NCBI GenBank assembly: GCA_002270565.1
Contig: NQMI01000002.1
Coordinates: forward strand, 1,049,891-1,113,890
Length of the DNA stretch: 64,000 nucleotides
Source of the DNA: Stenocarpella maydis
Lineage: Eukaryota > Ascomycota > Sordariomycetes > Diaporthales > Diaporthaceae
Direction of reading: 5' to 3'
The notes under the pieces are model-generated. The model did not search any database, was not told the origin of the DNA, and was given only the letters and a program-made list of their open reading frames with translations. Position 1 is the stretch's first letter. The number at the start of each line of letters is the position of its first letter. Below, piece by piece: positions 56,901 to 64,000 of the stretch. The position numbers were made by a program, and so were the translations under genes.

Positions 56901-59900
56901 CGAGTACATGTCGCGTAATGCGTCTTCGATATGTCTGGTGCTCTGTGCATTGTTGAATCGAACCAGGTGGGTTGTCTCTTCAAGATTGCGGGTGCCGGCT
57001 TTCTTGGGTGATCTATATTCTTTCCTAGGCTCGCGATACGCAAGTACCAGGCCCCTCGTCGTGAAAACTCTACGAAAGAGAGCTGTTCCAGTGGCAACGG
57101 ATGCCGCCTGGCCTTTTACATCATCAGGGTGAGAGACTATTAGTACCCAGCCACCATCACCGGATAACCGTGACGGCATGTTTGATACAATGTTGGCCAG
57201 CTCGCCCGACGCAGCTGCTTCTGGTGCGGCCTTGATGATGGCGAGGTCAAACCTGTCAGTGGGCTCATTGGAAAAGCTGGCGGGATCTAGCATGGGGAAT
57301 TCGACATCGGCAGCTGTGAGATGGGCAGTAGCATCATATGCCTCGCGGGCCGCGACGACACAGTGGGCGTCGTTTGCGAAGTGCCGATGCTTTGAAAATA
57401 ACGAACGACTCTGCTCCTTGTGCTCAAGCCACAGGCTTGCTGCGTCTAGCGGATCCAGCATGATCTCAACGACGCTCAGGTTCGGCTTTTTATGCGCGGC
57501 CAGACTTATGATCTTCTGTGCTGCTGAGTTGCCATCAGAAGATGGCCCTTCAGTCCCTGCCTGGGTGATATTTCCAGCAACCGTTGTGAATGTCTCCTCG
57601 GTCAGAAGATCGATGTCGACATCCCAGGCCACTTGCGCATACGTGTGGCTCAGGGTGGTTTCCTTGGCGGAAGCGAGTTCTGTGTACCGCAGTCCTCGCA
57701 TCTCTAGAAGAAGGGATCCTGTGTCTGGGTGGTAAACCTGGCACGAGCTCGCATAAATTTTTCATGACGTCCCGCCGCCCGACTCCGGTGTATTCGGAGG
57801 TGGCGGTCGAGATGCCCTGCTCAGCCGGCTTCTCACCGGAGCGAGGGTGAGGTATGCGCAGCGAGTCGACCTGGAAGGGAACCAATGCCGCGTCCACTGC
57901 GCTACGATCGCCTTCCCACACCGAGCTCGTCACTGTTTGGAAGCAGGCATCCATGCAGGCGGGGTGGAGCAAGTACTCGCTCTGTCGGAAGGGCGCCGGT
58001 GGTGGCACGAGGTCCACGGTACTCCGGCCCTTCCTCTCGCCGGCCGCGTATTCCATGGCTATATGCTTCTGAAAGCTGGGCCCGAAGTTGAAACCCGAGT
58101 CGCGCATGGATTTGTACCAGGTTCTTGCAGGAACCGAGTCTTGGAGGGGCTTGATCATATCCGGCGTGGCAGCCGTCTCTGTGAAGTCTGTTTCCGTACG
58201 TATGAGGCCTGAGGCCTGTGTGTTCCAGATATCGTCGCCTTTCAGGCCAACTTGTGACTTCAGCGAGGACACCTTGAATGCGTACAATGTGCCGACCGAA
58301 CCCGCTGCGGCGGACAAGGAAAGTGAGATCATGGAGTAGCTGTCTGAGTCGTCCAGGACCAAAGCCCTTGAGAACTTGACGTCTTTCAAACAATACTGGA
58401 ATTTCTCAGGCATTTCGCTGCCCTGGCCCCATGCGGTCATGTATATGTGCTGATACACTGCTTCCATTGCAGTTGCAACATAACCTGCACCAGGCAACAT
58501 AACATTCTCTCCGAGCTTGTGGTCGCGAAGCCATGGGTTGTCTTTCAGACGCAGTCTGTTGCGAAAGATCGGGCTGTCCCAGGGGGTGCCCAAGCTCTTG
58601 GACCCCAGGAGTTCATGGCGGATGAATGGACGATAGCGCCAGTCCTTGGATGCGAGTGACTCGTGCCAGTACTTTTTTGTGTGATTCCACCCGTAGTTCG
58701 GCAGGTCTATGATGATGCTTGGGGCCCCCAGGTCCTTGTGATAGTACTCATTGACCTCGTCAAGGCGAACATGGTAACCGGCTCCGAAAAGCTGAGCAGC
58801 GGCAAGGTAGAGACTTTGCAGAGACTCCGGCCCGCGCTTGGCAACTGATGAGTAGGTCGGCTGAGTGGTCAAAGCCGAGGACAGATCCTGGCGTATCTGG
58901 GATATTGGGCGCGACAAAGCGTTCGAAGGTCCGATCTCGATGAGGAAGTCGATTGCCTGCTCGCCATCCAGCTTAGAACACGTCGTGGAGGACATGGCCT
59001 GCTGGAAGCAGACCGATGAGACCGTGTTGCGATACCAGTAGTCGATTCCCGGTGTTTGGTCCATCAACTTGGAGGTGACAGAAGAATACATGGTGGCGTG
59101 GCCAGCACCGGCCGGGGCCAGAGGACTGTTCCCCAAATGCCTCCTTCATCAGCTCCACGTATCTGTCCCCGGATCTCCGCATGTACTTTGAGTGATATGC
59201 AGTATGGACTAATAGCATGCGCGCGAAAATGCCAGCCGTATCCAACTTCTTCTTGATGGTTTCCAGGTCTGCCACAGGGCCCGATAGTGTCAAACTCCTC
59301 AGGCTGTTGAAGCATGCAATCTACACCTGGTCCTCATGGCCTCCAAGGCACTCGTTCAAACCGATGACACCAATTCCAATAGCTAACATGCCTAGAGAAT
59401 CGTCTGATGAAGCGTTTTTAACAGCATAGCCACGGAGATAGGCAATCTTGATAGCCTCTGCTGGTGAGATATATCCGCAATAGGCAGCGGCAGCAATCTC
59501 GACTGAAGAATGGCCGATAGCAGCTCTGGCCTTGATACCCCAGCTGGAGAGCACGGCAAGATAGGCGAGCTGGAGAGCCGTCAAAAGTGGCTGGGAAAAC
59601 TCAGGCTCTCGAAACATCGCCGCAGAGCGCGGCGCCGTAAGTTCCTCAACCAAGGACCAGGCAGGAGGTCGATCCAAGGTCTGTAACGCTGCTTCGAGCT
59701 CCTCGCACGTTTCCTTAGCGACGGGAAATGATTCGATCAGACTCTTGCCCATCTGAGGCCATTGTGCTCCCTGGCCAGTGAAGACAAACCCAATAGTTGG
59801 TGGCTTGCTGCTCTTACGTGGGCTTGTGGCAAATGCATCCTGTGCGATCCTGATACTAGATTGCACATGATCTTGCTGAATGCTGTATGCCCGATGGTAC

Positions 59901-61844
59901 AAGAGACTGCGGCGCTCCGAGAGTGTGTATGCGAGATCCCTCAGCGTGACGCTGACGGCGGAACTCATTAGATGCGAGGCTAGAGCTGCTTTTGCTGCTC
60001 TCAACGAGTCTTCGGCGTTCGCAGACAAAACCACAATCAGTGGCTTGGTAAATCCTGGCTTTTTGCGAGATCTGAGGCTGCCGTCTCCTTCGACGAGAAG
60101 TCGTCGCCGCTATCGTCTGTGTCAACATAGGACGACTTGTGCCGTGGTTGCAAATTGGGAAGAAGGTACTGCGGATGCTCGGCCATGGCGTGTGCATTGG
60201 CTGCCCCAAACCCAAAAGAATTAATGCTCGCCCTTTTCTTACTCTTCGAAGGCCACTGGAGCTGTGTCCTGCTCGCTCGGACCGTGGAGCCCTCGAAATC
60301 GATCCTTGGATTTGGACTCAAAAAGGTAGCAGTGCTAGGTCTCATGCCCTTCTCCAGAGCCAACACGACCTTGATCAACCCAGAGAGCCCAGCTGAACCC
60401 TCAGAATGGCCAATATTTGACTTGAAACTGCCTATGATCAGAGGCTCTTGGCTCTCCCTCGCTGGTGTGAAAACTGCTGTCGCCCCGAAGATTTCGATGG
60501 GATCTCCCACCAAAGTTCCTGTTCCGTGACATTCGAGAAACCCAGTCTCGGAGAAATCAGAGATCCCGGCGTTTTGGTAAGCAGTTCGAGTGGCCGCCGC
60601 CTGGGCAGATGCATCCGGCATAGCAATACCCGGCATCCGCCCAGCGCTGTTTGTTGAGGTGCCCCTGATCACGGCCCGGATTGGATCCATATCTCGCACA
60701 GCATCGTCCACACATTTCAGTATGACACAGTTGATAGCTTCCGCGACGACGTACCCATCAGCTTTGCTATCGAAAGTATGGCAACGGCTGGTGGGCAAGG
60801 CGGTGGGCCGCATGGCGCCCACATCCTCATTCCGCTCGGGGGGTAGATACGTGTTGGCCCCGCCGACTATCATCATATCACATTGGTTTGTGGTCAAGTA
60901 GAGATAAGCCATATCCAAAGAGATCAGAGTAAACGAGCAGGCTGTGTCGATGGAAATGCTTAAAGTGCTAGTTAGCCTCTCCGTAAAACAATAACCTGCC
61001 AGTAGCAGAAGATGAGGGTGGACAGGGTCTCGAATATACCTAGGGCCATGAACATTGAGGAAGTGACTAATTCTGTTGCTCAACAGCGCTCTGTTGGATC
61101 CCATGGCCGGAGATTCTGTTCTGTCTTCTGGATCCCTGCATGTCATATCATAATAATCTGCGATTTCGGTCAGAACCACTGGGGACTCTAAGCGGCGCAG
61201 TCTTTGGGGTTGAGGATCGCAGTGCGCTACGATTTGGTATGTGTCCTACATACCAACTGTGTTGGCACGCACAAGACATCCTACCCGTGCTCCAGCCAGC
61301 CTTTCAAGAGGTATCCCAGCGTTCTCGAGGCATTCATAAGCGACTTCCATCAATTGCCTCTGCTGGGGATCCATCGAGCTGGCATCCGTATGGTTGACCC
61401 CGAAGAAGCCGCATCGAAGTCGCTCGGGTCTACGTCCATGCACATGGCACCCGGGGTCTTCCTGATGTACGGCTTCTGGGACCAATCATAATGACCTGCT
61501 AAATTGAAGCGGCTCTCAGACGGCGCATTGGATGCAACTCGTGAAGCCATCATGAAGTCCCAAAAGTGCTTGGGCGACTTAATATGCCCGGGCAAGCGGC
61601 AGGACATACCAATCACTACGGCGGGGCTTTGCTTGTAGCCGGCTGCGGGTGGGCGAGCTGTTGAAGCGAGTATCAGTGTAGTACTGGGGCAGGACGCTTG
61701 ATTCCCATGCGGTTCTTGCACGCCGTTCGGAACCGCGTGCTCATAGCTTGTCTCATGATGGTGTGAGTGCACGAGATCCGTAGCCGTACGACCGCCGTTG
61801 CTTCCTTCAAAATCGTTCTGGTTGAGTATCGACTTGGGCGGCAT
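53913..61844 (-). pseudogene. Disrupted highly reducing polyketide synthase (KS-AT-DH-psiMT-ER-KR-ACP)
   Basis: Conserved PKS text runs in order on the minus strand. KS: VVIGMSCRLPG, DPQQRQLMEVAYE, DTACS, ECHGTGT. AT: FTGQGAQWPQMG, GHSSVE, AYHSKYM. DH: DHKLGENVMLPGAGY, HPACMDACFQ. ER: AAGGVGNAAIQL, EIGKRDI. KR: GQAKYAAANAF. ACP: YGIDSLAAVEF. Three introns are plausible (61179-61253, 60959-61039, 54771-54825). They do not explain frame breaks near 61408 (KS), 60062 (KS-AT), 59132 (AT) and 57760 (DH-MT), an in-frame TAG at 59321-59323 (AT), or a roughly 200-base interruption at 55330-55530 (ER-KR). The MT region lacks a glycine-rich SAM motif, and the KR nucleotide loop is altered (GGLRGLC). 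Three of four breaks lie in homopolymers, so assembly error cannot be excluded. If real, the locus is inactive. Confidence 0.88.
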
Positions 61845-64000
61845 GTTTGTTGCGTTTTTGAGATGTCTTGTGGCCAGTTGCCATCGACTAATTCATTGGT
61901 TTCCGAATACAGAAGTGCAATATAAACTCACGATCTTAGTTATCAAGATTACCAACGCGTTACGCTCTTCATGTTAAATGAAACACCCCAAATGATAACT
62001 GGCCGGATAATGAAAGTCAAATTGGGTGTAGAACACATGTAAGTTTCTCTTGGTGCCGTGTCTACAGGTAGGCCCTGGACTGAGTGCTTGTATAGATACA
62101 TAATGGCATGTGCCGCACCAGGTATCTAGGCATCAGAGACATGATCTGTACTTTCGCGGGGTAGTTGCTCCTGTATAGAAGAGGGCTGATCATCTCAGCG
62201 TTAGAGAATTAATCAATGCAACCACGTCCGCCATCACTCGGTCTGTCGGTCCGCCCCCATGGTCAGATTTGGATCGGTGGGTCGTATTCGCTCTGTCTGG
62301 AAAATGAAACCTACACTCAGTCGCCACCAGAGTACGTTCGGGTTCCAGGCAAGCAGGCAAGCATTTCACATTGGGCCGCTCTGCGTGAGGCATGCATGTC
62401 AGTTATTTTTTGATAAGACACTGCATCTCTCCATTTAAGTTTGCAATATTGATTAAGTTTTATGAATCAGAATAACTCCTTTAGGGAAGACGGGACAACC
62501 TGAGGAAGCCCCTGGGAGCCTCATCAGATATAGTGCTTACCCACTGGGAATAACAACCACTGGGCGAAAAATCCAAACGGACTGCAGTTAAAGTGCTGTA
62601 TTATCGAATGTCACACAGGTGTTATATCTGATGAATCTCTCTTTTCTCGGGGCGCGCTCAAAGGTCCTGCTGCTCAGTATTCAACAAAAGCCCCTGGGTT
62701 CTTCTCCAGCTGACACCATGACACTCCTTAGTATAGTGCCTCCCTCGGGGTGATAGCTAGGAATAAAAGTTATGGCCTGCTCTCACCCGTCCTGTGGCTT
62801 CATTACATAGTGGTAGAGCTGGGTCCGGGGCCATGTTCATTTCGGTGCTGGTTGGCTCGCAGTGTGCAGAATCCCCATTGCGCCTGTGCCAAAGACATAA
62901 AATCATCTCTTTCAAGCCTCTTAAGACGGCATAAGCTTGCGCTGTCTGTACCTGCAAGTGCGGATATATGTGGCATCCACCCTGTTCAGTCACCCGCGGA
63001 GTCCATATTTCAAGAGTCCCGTGATCTCCCCTGCATCACAACTCTATATTATCTCACTCTTTGGCTTCGGCCCTGATGGCTTGCCCGCGCCAGAATGTAT
63101 TGACACTGTCCGAAAGTGATCTTACGGAGTGAAATTGTAGCTTCTGGCTGAACAAGGGTTCGTAGACAGTTGAACGGTCACTGTTTAAAGCAAGGCCAGG
63201 TGAAATCAACCGCCCATAATCTTCATTGCCTCTTGTCCTAATGGGGAAATTATTAGCGTTGCGGTTCAATAGGGGAACCCCAATGATGCATACAGTTTAT
63301 AGTATTTCACTCCTGAGTACTTGGTGCTGAGACATGTGAACCCTCTACACATATGTACCATGTTAAGGGCACGCCACTTCAATCGCAAAATTCCGATATC
63401 AGGATACCTCCAGTATCCTTTCAGTCATACTTAAAGACTTACCACAGACCTACACCAGCATGGCAGTTCAAATTGTGCAACCGCACATTGACCTCTACAT
63501 GCCCACTTGGCGGCCGTCACGTCTACAGGTTGCCATGCGCCCAGCAAGGACAACAGCCAGCCTCGACACCAAGGCCCCAGCTACCATCTGACCCCCACTA
63601 GTGGAACACCCCTACCAGTGGAACTGCTATGATCACACCAAACCTTTATGGGGTTCAGTAGATAACCTATAGGGTTTATATTAGCAGAGCGGTGCAGAAG
63701 CAGCACGTGACTGAGTTGCAGTATACAAAGACACTATTCACGAAGAGGGTATCATCACAAGCTGTAAGGCTATCCAGTTAGTAAGACTAAATACTTGATT
63801 AATAACTGAAGAGTCTATTCTATAAAAGCTATCTATTATCTGATGAATTTGTGCTATAGAATAGCATTCAGTTCAGCGTGTGTTTCGGCAGGGTCGCAGT
63901 GTGGTGCTCTGAGGCGAATTGGGACGATTGACAATGGTCTGGACAACTTTGTATTGAATTAAGTTGGGCTTCTGTAAGCCCTCCTTATATACCCTCCGAC
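61845..64000. other. Intergenic region to the right edge
   Basis: About 2.2 kb upstream of the PKS pseudogene. It should include its former promoter. No open frame longer than about 110 codons looks like protein, and no RNA gene or repeat was recognised. The final 500 bases are AT-richer. Confidence 0.5.

Noticed and set aside
60037..61179. Reading the KS segment 61179-60037 as one uninterrupted exon
   Set aside because: A stretch between NVHGP and SIDTACS does not fit KS sequence. Removing an 81-nt GTATAT..TTAAG intron (60959-61039, a multiple of three) restores HGPSISIDTACS.

Overview
The window is genomic DNA of a filamentous ascomycete (Pezizomycotina). The evidence is short introns (about 50-220 nt) with GTAAGT-like donors and CTGAC/CTAAC-like branch sites, multidomain type I polyketide synthases, ascomycete housekeeping proteins (Sac3, Ltv1, Lsg1, Knr4, Vps68, Erg20, Apc8) and AT-rich blocks that look like repeat-induced point mutation (RIP). 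No bacterial operon structure, CRISPR array, tRNA or rRNA gene was seen.

Layout. 1-575: 3' end of a mitochondrial ornithine acetyltransferase gene (ArgJ type). 576-5022: gene-poor DNA with decayed coding fragments and an AT-rich block. 5023-21813: a secondary-metabolite locus with a cytochrome P450 (+), a secreted/vacuolar GH65 acid trehalase (+), an FSH1/LovG-type serine hydrolase (-) and, divergently from the hydrolase, an intact highly reducing polyketide synthase (HR-PKS: KS-AT-DH-MT-ER-KR-ACP, 2656 aa after removing two introns). The synthase has no release domain, so the neighbouring free-standing hydrolase is the obvious candidate to off-load the chain and the P450 a likely tailoring enzyme. 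A miniature inverted-repeat element lies just downstream (about 22193-22517).

23319-45976: a housekeeping island: SAC3 (-), LTV1 (-) divergent from LSG1 (+), a 4.9-kb gene-poor gap, KNR4/SMI1 (+), VPS68 (+), ERG20 farnesyl-diphosphate synthase (-) and APC8/CDC23 (+). About 47093-49004: a CocE/X-Pro-dipeptidyl-peptidase-like hydrolase with an unresolved 5' end. 50220-51856: a low-complexity hypothetical protein.

53913-61844: a second HR-PKS on the minus strand, recognisable from KS to ACP but carrying at least four frame breaks, one in-frame TAG and an unexplained roughly 200-nt interruption between ER and KR. Its methyltransferase region lacks the SAM-binding motif. It reads as a pseudogene, although assembly error at homopolymers must be excluded. 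61845-64000 contains nothing I can support as a gene.

All splice sites were inferred by eye from frame continuity, consensus sites and recalled family motifs. No database search or alignment program was run.
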